A stretch of DNA of 64,000 nt, taken from positions 239,924,230 through 239,988,229 of the forward strand of contig JBOZIK010000001.1 of NCBI GenBank assembly GCA_051453625.1. Reading direction: 5' to 3'. Positions within the stretch are counted from its first letter, which is position 1. Every line of letters starts with the position of its first letter. The translations under genes were made by a program, and so were the position numbers. Below the pieces are notes generated by a model. It was not told where the DNA came from. It ran no database searches and saw only the letters and a list, made by a program, of their open reading frames with translations. Of this stretch, positions 32,091 to 44,640 are shown piece after piece. Origin of the DNA: Welwitschia mirabilis (lineage: Eukaryota; Gnetophyta; Gnetopsida; Welwitschiales).

Positions 32091-34729
32091 TCAAAATTCT
32101 GGACGGCAACAATCTCAGATTATGAGTTAAGAAAGATAAAGTGGTATGTGGGTTAGTTCTAGAGCTTCATATGATATTAGCATTTCTTATAATGTAATCA
32201 TATTTATACCTTTGATTGTACATTGCTTGTTGCCAACTTGGATAAAGTTGTTGTAGGCCATTATTCAAATTGGCTCACAATAAACTATTAATTTATATCT
32301 TATGATGGTTATATTGTCTCGACTTTTTATTGTTTCTTATTAAGTGGACACTAGTGGGCTATTGATGTTTATGTTCCTATTATTACTATCGTTTACTTTT
32401 TTGGAACTAGGTGTTTACCATAATGATTTTGTCATTCTAATTGTTCAGTCTTAAGATGAGGTAGATTTTCATAACTACACTAAATAACTACATTTGTCTT
32501 CTTAAAGTTCATTTATTAGTAAGACATACGGTGGTTCTTGATGTGGATACAAAATACTTTCTTCAATTGATATTATTACATTATATTACAGTCTTTGAAA
32601 TCTTAGATGACTTCCTCAGGGGTGGGAGAGTAACTTTTGGTTTTTGTAATTATATTTTCAAAAACAATTCCTAAATAAAAATGAGGCTTAAAATAAGGTG
32701 AGTTTTAAATAATCCTTAATTAGTTTAAAATATATTCCTATAATTCAATGTTTTTTAATTGGCATAGGTATATAGTAAGGATTTTTGTCAAGTTCAAAAG
32801 AGATCCTAGTACTTCTTCAAAGAGGGGAATTAGGAAAATATAACTTATCAAATCTATTAGCTAGGTTATACTCAATAGTAACTTTTTTCTTCTTCTTTTT
32901 GCTTTTCCCCCTTTTTTCTTGGAAGGCCTAGATTGGAGTTTCAACTAATGATTACCTACTTGAATTTAACTTATAGAAACTCTATCAAGGTTATCTTATT
33001 ACTTAATATTTATTTATTATGAGCTTGTAGTTTTAGTTTTATTATAGTTGTTTCTAGTCACGAAATCACCTCTCCTGTGGTTTCGAGTTAAGAATCTATG
33101 CAAGTCAGATGTTGAAAGGTTAGGTCTCCATTCCATGGTATTAGATTTCTCCTAAAGTTTAACTATGTAGTAATGATGTAAATGCTTAATTATATTAGTA
33201 TAGTGAATAATGTATAATCATTATACTATAACTTATAGTAAAAGAATTTTTTTAACTAAATTTCTTTAATTATAGTAAGTATTTTATAAATAATATGCTA
33301 ACTTTTGTTTCTAATAATAAACCAAATTCTTCAAATTGACTTAGAAAATATTAGATATACTTATGTTGGTTCCAACATTTGATGAAGTATATTTTTAATG
33401 ATATTTGACATGTCCTTTCTTCTAAGATCCTCTAATCCTCTTAATGTTATACCTCTTGAAATTAAAAAAAAAAAAAGATATGTATTTTTATAATTTTTTA
33501 ATTTTTATCAAATAAGAAAATATTAAAAACAATAAACTACATTATCTAATATAATGAAGAGTAAAAAAAATAAAATTGAAATAAACAAGAAAAGAAAATG
33601 GAAATTTTGCAAAATGAAAAAAGAAAATAAAAGAAAGTATAAGACAAAAGCATAGTAAAAGGGTCACTAGGTAAGACAAAAAGAAAGTAACTTGAAAAAG
33701 AAAAAGTTGAACAAGAAAGAAAATGGCTACTACAAAATTTCAAAGAAAATGTTTGAGGTACAAAATTCAAAACTAGGAAAGGAAGGGATTTACTTAATAT
33801 TTTTCAACATTTTAAATCATTGATGCTTACCTCGCAATAACACCTAAAAGTTAATGGCAATGAAAAAAACTCGCTAAGCTAATTAACAAAAAGTATATTG
33901 TATTTATGGAAGCTATCAAATATGAATTTTAAATTTAAAAAACTAGGCTTGACATAATCACATGTAAATAATTTCTTTTTTTAACTAATGAATGAAAATA
34001 AGTTTAAGGGAGTTGAAATGTCATCACAAAAATAGAAAGCAAAAATTACAATTGATTTTAATGTTTACATCCACCTAAAGGAAAGGATAAATGGTATTAA
34101 TTCTATAATGTCAACCATATGTCACCTTATGAATGATGGGTTTAATTGTAAGATAATACTACTTGTGAATTACTTTCTTAATGAAATTATGAATGGATCA
34201 CATGTCACAAAATAAAAGATAGATAAAAACTCACATCAGTGATCAATTAGTCATTAAATTAGTCATATGCATGGAAAGTTGCTATGAAATATAAATAAAC
34301 AAGTGGAAACAAAGTGAATTCAACTTTTACATCTTATCAATCACTCTAGCATTTAAGTTAACTTGGGAATAATGCTAGGGGAAAAAAGCAAAACAAAAAA
34401 CGACTAACTAAGGCACTTGATTCCAGCATATTTTAATATCATTTTGATAAGAAGTCCTTAAATGGAGCATAAGTCATGAAATCAAATTTAAGATTTTGTA
34501 GAATCAAGCTGAACTTAATTTTAGTATAAAGAGAATTAAATTACAAAAGGCATTAAAGATTATTCTTTAAGTGAAATCAATAATTTAAGACTCCCCTTTT
34601 CTAATGAAAACAATTATATTTATCATGAAATTTTAAAGGTATTTAAAGTAAATTACAAAGAGGAGTGATTTCATATCAAATATGGATGGGTGAAATATCG
34701 ACTGAGTTAGAGTTTTGACATCATTTTTA
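32091..34729. other. AT-rich DNA, no gene seen
   Basis: It directly continues the target of the giant-LTR insertion, so it may be the 5' leader or LTR of Athila relic B (minus strand). I could not find an Athila primer site or an LTR partner. The minus-strand open frame 33546-33770 is low-complexity (Phe/Ser/Leu from A/T-rich DNA) and not credible. Confidence 0.4.
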
Positions 34730-35190
34730 ACTCTTAATATCATTTACTTGCAAATCCTTATTACTAGTCCTATCATTGAGCTATAGGTTATGATAAATTT
34801 TTCTTTTTTATCATTAGCTTGTTAAATCCTTTCTAATATTTATTACTAAGCCATAACTTAGGGGGTTAGAGTAATCTTTAACTACAAATCTTCTTTATTA
34901 CTATGTGATAAAAGCAAGTAATAGGAATTAGTTTTTTCTATTCTTACATAGTCATAAGCTACTCCTATTACATGCTATTGCTATGTAATAAATCTAGTAG
35001 ATAGTTTTTCTCCATCATTGGTAATAAGTCATTTGAACTATATTCATCATACTTTTGTTATCAATATGTGATACAACCTATTGACTCTTTATGATGGACC
35101 TATTATTTATCTTTAAAATAAGAAAATAATTAAAACAAATTTGTCATTAGCTTATTACTAGATGATAAGGTAGCAATTATTTTTAAAAAC
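34730..35190. repeat. Second field of the TTACTAAGYGATAGG-like motif
   Basis: The motif recurs near 34760, 34836, 34899, 34971, 35026, 35061 and 35152, usually as TTACTA(A/T)G(T/C)(G/C)ATA or its complement. Related to 19080-19610. Confidence 0.5.
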
Positions 35191-37312
35191 ACAAATTATA
35201 TAGAGAAAATTTCTTTAAAATAGGTTAAAAATTTTTCATTAATCAGATATTTAGTTAAGCATAAGATATTATTTAAATGTTCCAAATTCCATGATAAAAG
35301 TGAAACGAAAATCATTTTTAGATAATGAATTTACAAGATTATCAAGGATCCTTGATCATACTTTATTGAATGAGTAAGGGATTTTTCCATTAATTGTTTA
35401 TCAAGTGTTAATATTTGATGCATTTTTTAGAGACCTCTATCACATAACATAGATGTGAGAGTTCCCCCTAATATAGGCACTAGAGCTTTACTTTCTCATT
35501 AACTTAAAAATTCCAAAGTTCTATAGATGTTTTGAGCAATTATTAAGACATCTTCTTATTTATAACTTGNNNNNNNNNNNNNNNAAGAAGTGTCATGTAT
35601 GATAAAAGAAAATCTAGTTCTACTCTTTTTAGATGTTCTTATTAACATCTTTAATTATATGCTAGAAAAATAATTTTATTTGCCATAAGTTATCCTATAA
35701 GAAGCTCTCAGGGCAGCACACTACTCCTTTTTTACTTTAAGTTCTATACAGATAAGATTAACATGTTTTTATTTATGATAATAATAATGATCACTGAAAA
35801 AATGAGATAGAAATATTCATGGTCATTTATAGAAATGAAGTTCCAAGAGATCTAGTAATGGATTACCAGTATCAATATCAAAATACATCAAGTGAATTCA
35901 TGGATTTGAAAGTCCACTATTTTTTTTGGTTTTAAATAATGAACTTAATCAAGCCTACTACTAATAGCATTAAAGATAATAATCCAAAAGAGGATTTTGA
36001 AAAACTTAACTCAAATATAAAAAAATCACATCAATAGCCATATGAAGATGAAAATAAACTAATAAATTATTAAGTATAAATATTTATCTTTACCTTTCCA
36101 AATGGGTTTCAAAAGGCCACCACCTTTTAATTAAATAAATAAAATTGGAGTAAAAGGAAGACATTTCTTAAGACTAAAGTTAAATGAAATAATACCTAAT
36201 AACTTCTAGTTGATAAAAACCCCTTATGAAAACTTTTAAAGATGGATGACCCTTTCTATAAAGATGTGCATAATAAAAAGTGACTTAATGTTCTTAATAG
36301 TTTAAGTAAGTAAACTATTAATGAAGAAGTAGACAAGCTTACCTCATGAATAGGCATTAATACTAACTTTCATAGCTTGTTGCCACCTAAAGCAATGTCC
36401 ATTGCCACTAGTGCTCTTATTGTCAACAAGCTCTAAAACTTCTTAAGTAATGAAAAAGGAAGTAAAGGAATAATTAAACACAATAGAAAGATTTATTTCT
36501 TATTAATAAAGTTCACACTTGATGATAATTTATAAGACATGCACTATTCTAGAAATTTAAATTGCACACTCTTAACATTTCTTAAGTTAAAAGATCAATG
36601 GTAAAAATAGAATGCTTATAATCTCTAATAATGTAAGACATTTACAAAGGCAATCTAAAGGTGTCAAAATAAATAGGTTAAGATAAAGAACAAAAAGAGG
36701 GAAATGATTAAGTTTACTAATTTTTGTTTTCCCTTTCAAATTCTTTTCAATCATTTAATAGTTTTATTTATTTTTTTAAAGAATGTTATACATAAAGAGG
36801 AAAAATAAAAATATATTTAATTTTGTATTATTTTAAATTTAATAAACTTTAAAAAATTATTTAAAAAATGATAAGTTGAACATAATATTGAAAAGATAAT
36901 AGATGTGGTATAAATGTAAATGTAAAAGATAAAAAAAATACTATGTTTCTAGTAATTACTAGTTAGCATTATAATTTGTGATTATAGTTAAAAATAAAAA
37001 ATGTAGAAGCTAATGTAACATACTTATTATAACAATTATTTCTTAATAGTTTCTAAACATATAAGATTCATAATAGCATTAACTCTTATGCACAATGTGT
37101 ACTAGTATGAAGTTTATAAGATGAACCTTATTATTCTAATAAATAATGATAAGAATTTAATAAAAGATATAGAATGTGATTGGTTTATTTACCATATATA
37201 TCATTTTGATGTTATCATTTATTCATTAAAACCATAACGCCATAATTATCTTAGAATTTAAATAGGCTTAAAAGCAATAATCATGTTTATTTAGTTAATT
37301 TAATATGGTGGC
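35191..37312. other. AT-rich DNA, no gene recognised
   Basis: Includes a 15-N gap (35570-35584). 36110-36560 has a patchy plus-strand frame with fewer stops than its surroundings, but I recognise no domain. Position before the LTR at 37313 allows it to be the 3' interior of an element ending in that LTR. Confidence 0.35.
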
Positions 37313-37502
37313 TGTTGTGATGCCAACTTGACCTATTTAATATATTTGTGGAGTACATTTTTAGGTCCTATTAAAAGGTTTTTCCATGGATTTATGCTAA
37401 TTATACAAAGCTTCCAGAGAGGTCAAATGATGCAATAATTTCCAACACAAGAAGTCATTTTTAGATAATGATGAACCAAAGCAATGTGATGAAGATATTA
37501 TG

Positions 37503-37528
37503 ATCATCCTTCATGTCCTAGGGATGAT
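37503..37528 (+). other. Hairpin copy with perfect 7-bp arms
   Basis: ATCATCC (37503-37509) pairs with GGATGAT (37522-37528) around a 12-base loop, the same arm sequence as the hairpin at 2490-2533. Confidence 0.6.
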
Positions 37529-38138
37529 AGAGGAAACAACAACTAGAAAAGTATGATTATCCCCTGTGTTATAGAAATGATGATTAGGATGACATTTAGC
37601 ATATTTGACACATGCTAAGCATTAGTTAGCAAATGGAGTATCGTCCTCTATGTCATGGGGATGGCACGATGGACAATGGTTAAATTAATTTGTAAACTTA
37701 ATTAAGTTTTTATAAAAGAATGGATCTAACTCATACCTTTTCAGTTCACACCCTTTAGCAACCTATCCCAACCTCTAAATAGATCCTTTTAGACCCTATT
37801 AAAAATCATCTTTTGTCAACTACATTCTTGTAATGACTGGAAATTGTTGAAGGCAAGGAGATCCATCCTACTTATGATAAGGACCACCTTAGTATTAAGC
37901 AATGAATCTTCCATTGAGGAGTTGTTGTCATAAGTGGATGTAATTCAATTTCATTAATAAAAAGTATTGATTGAATTAAAATCTTTTCAAATGTTTTATT
38001 ATTTTTCTTATAGCTTAGCTTAATTGTAATTTAAGTGACATGAATTTATAATTAAAATAGATTATAAGAATTAATCTAGTGATAGTAGATTAAAAGTTTA
38101 ATTAATTCATTGCATTAGGATTGCATTAATTAATTACA

Positions 38139-38184
38139 TTTCATTTCATTCCATTGCATTTCATTTCATTCCATTACATTGCAT
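38139..38184. repeat. CATTT/CATTC/CATTG pentanucleotide microsatellite
   Basis: About nine ATTYC-type units in a row inside the LTR. The related LTR at 2258 has only the short string GCATTTGCATTGCATC in the corresponding place (3107-3122), so the array expanded in this copy. Confidence 0.7.
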
Positions 38185-38458
38185 CTTCATCTTTGAATCA
38201 TTTAATTTTATTTTCCTTTAAAGAAAAAGTTCAAAATATGTTATTCTTCTCTTTATGAAAGTAATTTTTCATATTCTCTTTTAGAAGTATTCTCTAAATG
38301 TACGACATTTGGATTGATCCCACTATACAAATGTGTATTATATGTAATTAGATTATTAGCTTTTTAGATGTTGCACATTAACTTCAAATTTAACTTGAGT
38401 TCTACATAAATATACATGTTCATTAGTAGTATAGACCTCTACTCACCTTAAGCCTCTG

Positions 38459-38955
38459 TCAAGTTTAAAAATGCGATGCAATACTTCTCGTATTATGATT
38501 ACAAATCAACTATTAAGGTCTTAGATACCTTAGATTCCTTCATTACTTAGGCTAACAAAGATCATTTTAAAAACAATATCATTTCCCTGAGTTTTGATTT
38601 CATTGTCCATTACTTGATGGGTAAGTATCTAAGGGTGAAATCTAAATAGCTTCATTGGCAACTTATTTATAGGTATTTGGCTTATGATGTTTCTTTAGAC
38701 TAGTTGGCTGTGTAGATGTAAGTGCTAGAGAAAAGGGTTAACTAGCTTCAAGGAATAAACCCTATTCTTAGTCTTGCTGCATTGAGTTTTGATAAGAAAA
38801 ATATAGAAAAGACAATATGGAATGCTAAACCTTATCAAAAATTTTTGCAAGCCCACCCAGAGGAGATTAATATGTTATTTGAATCTTTAAGCGAGATGCA
38901 TTTACTACTCCTAGGTAAGAATTGTGGAGGATTGTCTCCTAGGCATTCTCATAGG
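38459..38955 (+). pseudogene. Unidentified broken coding frame of ~165 codons
   Basis: A single plus-strand frame stays in register for about 500 bp and is interrupted only by stops that a C-to-T or G-to-A change would explain (TAG, TAA). The best preserved parts are L-E-K-R-V-N (near 38728), S-L-A-A-L-S-F-D-K-K-N-I-E-K (~38774-38815), Y-Q-K-F-L-Q-A-H-P-E-E-I (~38835-38870) and F-E-S-L-S-E-M-H-L-L-L-L (~38878-38913). The composition is helical and charged. It does not look like the Athila, chromovirus or copia gag seen elsewhere here. It follows an LTR, so an extra ORF of a Tat/Ogre-type element, a divergent gag or a captured host fragment are all possible. Confidence 0.5.
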
Positions 38956-41900
38956 TGAAATAATTTTTTTGGCTACCTCAATAATTCAGTTGCTTTATTT
39001 GGTGATTTATTTGCTTAGTGATTTGAAAAATGTTTTTATTGTTATTCTTGTAACTAGATGTAATAAACTATTTTGTTTAATAAAATTTCTAGTTTTTATT
39101 TCAAATAAAGTTGGCTCATACTATTTCTATTTTATTATTGATATATCAATTTCATTAAAGGGAATTTAAAATAGATAATTTATTACATTATTAAGATAAT
39201 ATGAAATAATTCTAAAACTTTAAAGCTTTCCCTTAGCTTAAATACATTTTAATGATTGTGCATTCTATTGAATTGAAAATATTTGGATACACATTTCATC
39301 ACAAAATAGCATATTTTTCTTCTAGTTCCTTTTTACTCTTGATATCTTTGTTTTTCCCCTTTTATTATAAGTTATAATAGAGTTATAGTTTTCATAACTA
39401 GCTATGTCTTAAATTACTTCTATGGTATAGCAATTTCTCAACTCTTCTATTTTCACAACTTAAGTTAACCACAATGAGAAGAGTGCAATCACTACTAGAG
39501 GAGTAAGATATCTCACAGTTATCATATTGCACTACTAAAGCCCTTCTCGNNNNNNNNNNNNNNNNNNNNNNNNNNNNNNNNNNNNNNNNNNNNNNNNNNN
39601 NNNNNNNNNNNNNNNNNNNNNNNNNNNNNNNNNNNNNNNNNNNNNNNNNTTAAATTTGATCTTTAGAATATTGGAATTAGAAGCACAAATATGCATTACA
39701 AAAATGGGTTAAGTATATGTTAATAGAATGAATTAATAGATATATAAGTTTTATATATAAATAGCTATCAAATCCTCTTGAACATGTTAGAGATAAATTT
39801 CTACATTCCTTTTCTACTTTTCTACTTGAATTAATAGAAATATGATTTAATTTCATAATGATTTCTTATACATTACTTAAGTTATAATTGCATAGTGTAG
39901 CTTTGCTTAAGTTGGTTTCATGTCACAAATTCAATAACTAAGGATGTATCATATTTTACAAGTGAATATTTTCTAAAATATTTCATAGCTAAAGGTAAAG
40001 TTAATTCTCATTATAATCTATGGTTTATTTCTTAAGTTTTGTAAGATTTTATGTCAATATCAAAACACTATTTCAGAAAAATGGCAAATTAAATATGGGA
40101 ATTTTAAATTAATTTTTAGTTAAATAAATGGTACACATTAATAATAATTATACTCTTAATACATAATAAGATATTAATTTTAGGATTCAACTCATTAAAA
40201 TACAAAACCTTAATGCATTATAAAGAACAATTGAATTTCAATCTTTAATTACTTTCTAATAATCTAATTTATTTTCTTAATTAGATAAATTTGATTTATT
40301 TTGTTAGATTATCAACATTAGAATACCAAAAACATTAAAGAATTACAGAACTACCAAAAATATTTCTAATGATACATCATTATGGATGCGTAGGAATTAA
40401 TTCTCCATAAGTTCTATAAGCATTATTAATGGGTAAAACAACTTAGGTTAAAGTACTTCAATACAGGATAGAAGGTGTAACAACATCATCTTCATCATTA
40501 ACATAATTATTAAGGATAAAGTTATAAAATTACTAAAACAGCATTAATAGTTAATGAATTTTTCAGTGATATAAAATCCACAATGGTTTCCATCAAATAC
40601 ACATAGAGGTAATGGTTTAGTAGTATCATGGCAAAACTTTGTAGATAAGATTAAACACATGTAGTGGAATGATGTATTAGGACTCATTTATTACATCAAC
40701 AACAATGATTATTAGATAAATCAAGAAGCAAAGTACTATCATCATCCTATAATTTTTATACTGCTTTAAGAATGCTACATACTAAATATTAAAAAAGTAA
40801 AACAATAGCCCTCCTAAAATAGTCTACTTATGGATATACCCAACATTTTTTAGGTCATTAAAAAGACAACACTTAAGGAACTCTGTGGCCTATTATAAGA
40901 GATTAAGAAGTCATCACATTTTCCTACTTTGTAATCTAGCTCAAGGTTCTTGTCTTAAATATAGAGAGGAAGGTAAAAACTACACATAGAGAAAGGAAGG
41001 TAAAAATTACACATAGAGAAAACTCTGAAATACCTTATAACATAATGGTTGATGGGGGAAAAATAAATATGATTTTCACAATATCCATAATTAGCATCTT
41101 AAGGCACATAACAAAATATTAGAGATCATAATAGATGACTAGGATCAACCTATTCCAAGGTACAAGATTAATTTGCTTATCATAGTTTGATCTACTTATC
41201 ATAATATTAGATAATTAACATACGTTAGATGAGGTAAATGACATGAATACATCATATCTACATATTTTTAATCATAAAAAATATGAGAAACCTTGTCTTT
41301 ATTTAAGGTCTTATTAGTTAATCTATGTTCTCATGGAGGTTATAAATAACTAACAACATCCTCTTCTACTTTAGTTGCCCTTTTGTAATCCTCAACATCA
41401 TGACAATTCATCATTTTTATACTTATTTGATAAATAATATACATTGAAAAATGGTATTTAAAAATACCTTAATGTTTTCCTTATTTAAAATATACTCCAT
41501 TTCAAGAAGATACATGACTTATCTTCTAAGATAGATGGTATAAGTTTTAGATAGAAACTAGGATTTGTATTTATTAAATAGACAACCATTACTGTCATTC
41601 ATCTATTAAGAATGTAAGGAATATTTAAAGCTTACAATTATTTGTTTAAACTAAATAATGAAATGAAAAGAAATATGGTTCTTTTAAAGTAAAAAGCAAA
41701 TAAGAGACAAATATTTTTTTCATAACCACTAAAAATGTTCATTCATAAGAAAAACTGCTAAGAAAGCCTAAATAAAGAAAACCACAAGAACCACTATTAT
41801 TTTCCAATATAATATGATAAATCATTAATCAATTGGGGTCTTATAGATAGTCATAAAATAACTTACTATAGTTTTTAAATTCCATCAAAGCAATCAAAAG

Positions 41901-42149
41901 AACTTCTTATATTAAAACATTACCATTGTTTAGAGATGGATCATCTTAAAGGCTTGATACAAAATTAAATTTATAATAGATTTCATAAATCTAATACATC
42001 AATAGATATGGATAACCTTACAAGGTTTTATAGAAAATTGACATTATAATAAAATTCATAAATCTAATACATCAATAATTTAACCTGTTAAACCTTAAAA
42101 AAATCATTAAAAAAATCAAACTCAAATAGTAAATGATGGAAGTACTTGT
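38956..42149. other. AT-rich DNA with a scaffold gap, no gene seen
   Basis: Includes the 100-N gap at 39550-39649. Around 41047 a short plus-strand frame reads M-V-D-G-G, followed by I-L-R-H, faintly like a Tat-type protease start, but the rest does not support this. The 81-codon frame 38924-39169 overlaps the unidentified frame's end and is otherwise low-complexity. Confidence 0.35.
39550..39649. other. Scaffold gap of exactly 100 N
   Basis: A round-number gap usually marks unknown size, so features on either side may not be truly adjacent. Confidence 0.9.
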
Positions 42150-42420
42150 CAAATGTATTATTCGATGCAAGTAATCATAAATACATTAATGATAAAAATA
42201 GAAATAAATATCCAAACATAAATTAAATTTCACTAACTTGCAATGCAAATATTAAAATAAAAGACAATGAAGTGTAAAGTATATTCGTAGGATTAAAAAG
42301 AAAGTTACATCATGAAATAAACACTTCTTCATCCTTAGGAAACTAAAAAAGGAGACATAAGACTTTATGATGAGATAAATTATCATCATAGCTATGGAAA
42401 CCATAGTGAAATTTATGGAT
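42150..42420. repeat. Segment duplicated at ~47250-47480, with a conserved hairpin
   Basis: Direct-orientation similarity is clearest in 42310-42400 against 47370-47460. The hairpin TATGATGA / TCATCATA (42366-42373, 42383-42390) has a counterpart at 47420-47446 with a C:G pair where this copy has T:A. Confidence 0.45.
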
Positions 42421-43689
42421 ATGAGTGAAGGCATTAGAAAGGTAGTGCTAATTAGTATAGCAGTGCTTTCACATGATGTTAAGATATTATTACATTAAAA
42501 TTAAATGAAAAAACATTGAACATTACTTTATAAATAATAAAAGTAAGTATTAAGGGTAAACTAACTTTTGATAAAAACCAAATGTTATATTAAACCAAAT
42601 AAATAATTTAATAATTTAATAAGTAATCATTATTATAAATAATATTTTTTAAAAAAAGTATAAAGCTAGGTGATTCATGAACGAACCACCTACCTAGACT
42701 TAGCCCTATGTGACCTCAACTATTTTTTAATACTTCTTTATTTTTCCCTTCTTTTCTTTTATTGAATTAAATTGAATTAATTTTGGAATAGATGCTCTTC
42801 ATCTTATAGGGTTGTACCTCTCAAGAAAAGGATATGTCTTTTGGATCTAAAATGAAATGTATTGTTATCAAGTCAATAAGCGATAAGTGGAATCCTTCCC
42901 TTAAATTATCCCACTCCCCCCCTTTTTTTTAAGGATTCATCTAGATTTGTTTCTTCTTAGTATTTATTTGATCTAACTTCCTTCTTGGACTTCTCATCTT
43001 GGAAAGTTTGTATTCTTTAGCTTTCTTAACCTGTGTTTCATCTTTGGATTTGTTATCTTTAAAAATGATTTCATATTTTTTCATACTTATTTCATTTAAT
43101 TTTAGGAATTATTAGGGTGATAACATGTTAATCAAATTTCATCATTTTTAGTTCTTTGTTATATTTAATACCTTGCTTTATTTGAAATCTCTTTTTGCTT
43201 TTTTTCTTTTTGTTTAGTGCCTACCCATTATTGTTATTTCATATAACTGCAATAATATAGCTTTAATTTATCTCATTTAAACTAGTGAATGATTTCTTTA
43301 GTAATTGCTATTATTTCCTTCTTTGAAAGATGACTTTCTTAGGTACTTGTTTCATGTCTAAGAGTCTATTTCTTACCTTCAATGAAGTTACAAAATAATA
43401 CATATATAAATTCTATGCATAGATGATAATGTGTAGAAATTGATATTTTGACCAAGTATATTAAACTAATTTAGGTTAGGTAAAGACATTAAAATAGTTG
43501 TTTTATCATGAAATTATGTCTTTTATGATTTTAAATATTATTCATGAACTTATGTATTTTTGTATAACAATAGATAACATAGTAAACCTAAAGATAATCT
43601 AGATAAAAACATTGGTATCACCATCTAGGTCACTAGTGTCGCAAGTTCTTCTAAGTAAAATACTTCAAGGATTACATTCTAAAACTTTC
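42421..43689. other. AT-rich DNA, no gene seen
   Basis: 42700-43400 is strongly T-rich with pyrimidine runs (for example a C/T run near 42910). No frame or repeat partner was recognised. Confidence 0.35.
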
Positions 43690-44640
43690 ATGGAAAAGTG
43701 GTCAACTTCTAGTTATGGTCTTAATTAATTATTACATAAAAAAACAACCATTATCCTCAATGGCATGTAACAGTGATGCAAGATGCAAATGATAGTGATA
43801 TGATGGTAATAGTAAATACATATGATGATAGCATCAGTTGGTAGAGGAATCATAATAGAAGGTAAACTATTAGACTTATCATGATAACCTCCATCTAACA
43901 CAAGCAAACAAAGATTCCACCTAACATTACAAAATGAGAAATTCTAACTTCCACCTAATATAAGAACATGAAGATTCCACCTAATGTTATTAGATGAAGA
44001 TTCCACCTAATGCTACAAGACAAAATCTTATCCACCCTACTTAGTGCTGCATGACAAATAATTGTAACTGTCAATCTAACACTAAAATACAAATTACCTT
44101 AATCCTATTATCATCTATCAAAAGGGTTAAGTGCCCCTCATTATAATATACTTAAAAGTCTATTGAATCGTGGTGGTGAAATCTTGAAAAGAAGTCATCC
44201 TCATGATTTCATCCTAAGCTTGTCCTTTAAAAGTGAGCTAGCTTTAAGGCTAGCTTTAAGAAGTCCATATCAACTTTGCTTTTATCCTCTGATGCAAGGT
44301 AATTCTTGTTTTTAATAAAGAAGTAGCTATTAATTTCTTGTTTTATGTTGAAATTAACCTTATACTTTTGATTCTCAAGAAAAACTACATTGTTGAGTTC
44401 TTTCATTACTGAGTGAGTTTCTTGAGGTTAGTTTTGATTGTAGTCATCTTATTTAATAGATCTTAAGCATAATAGTTATCATCTTTCATGCTTACATTAA
44501 GCTATGAGAGATTAAAGGAACAGAGGAATTCATCAACACTCTTATGGTAAATGAGATTATATACCATGATTTAATCTGTAATGACTTAATACTTTAAGCT
44601 TTATTTCATAAAGTTACAAGACATTATTGAAGTGAAGGTC
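43690..44640 (+). repeat. Left LTR of the 44-50 kb gypsy relic
   Basis: Shared with the right copy in order: GGTAGAGGAATC (43840; GATAGAGGAATC at 49662), CTAACACT-type repeats, the CTATCAAAAG / CTATAAAAG box (44117; 49848), and AAGCTTGTCCTTTAAAAG against AAGCACTCTCTTTGAAAG, then GGTAAATGAGATTAT against GGTGAATGAGATTAT near the end. Confidence 0.6.
43891..44095 (+). repeat. Minisatellite of a ~26-bp CCACCTAATG unit in the LTR
   Basis: Unit starts at about 43891, 43917, 43951, 43977, 44003 and 44034, each beginning CCANCTAA and many ending GAAGATT. The right LTR has fewer, more degraded units (49690-49810). Confidence 0.65.

Larger units (their letters stand above)
37313..38440 (+). repeat. 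LTR related to the 2258 gypsy family, partner not found
   Basis: It begins TGTTGTGATGCCAAC, like TGTTGTGCTGCCAAT at 2258. It shares the order of landmarks: hairpin copies (37503-37528, 37555-37595, 37640-37681), TATAAAAGA near 37712, a GGAGATCCAT block near 37858, a TTCCATTGAGGAG block near 37908, and a CATTGCAT-rich stretch. The end is uncertain (38330-38450). No second copy lies nearby, so it is a solo LTR or one end of a truncated element. Confidence 0.6.

Noticed and set aside
33546-33770. Minus-strand Phe/Ser-rich 74-codon frame
   Set aside because: A product of A/G-rich low-complexity DNA on the plus strand, with no signal of a real protein.
41047-41130. M-V-D-G-G frame resembling a Tat-type protease start
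   Set aside because: Only five residues fit; the following residues and the lack of neighbouring gag or RT do not support it.
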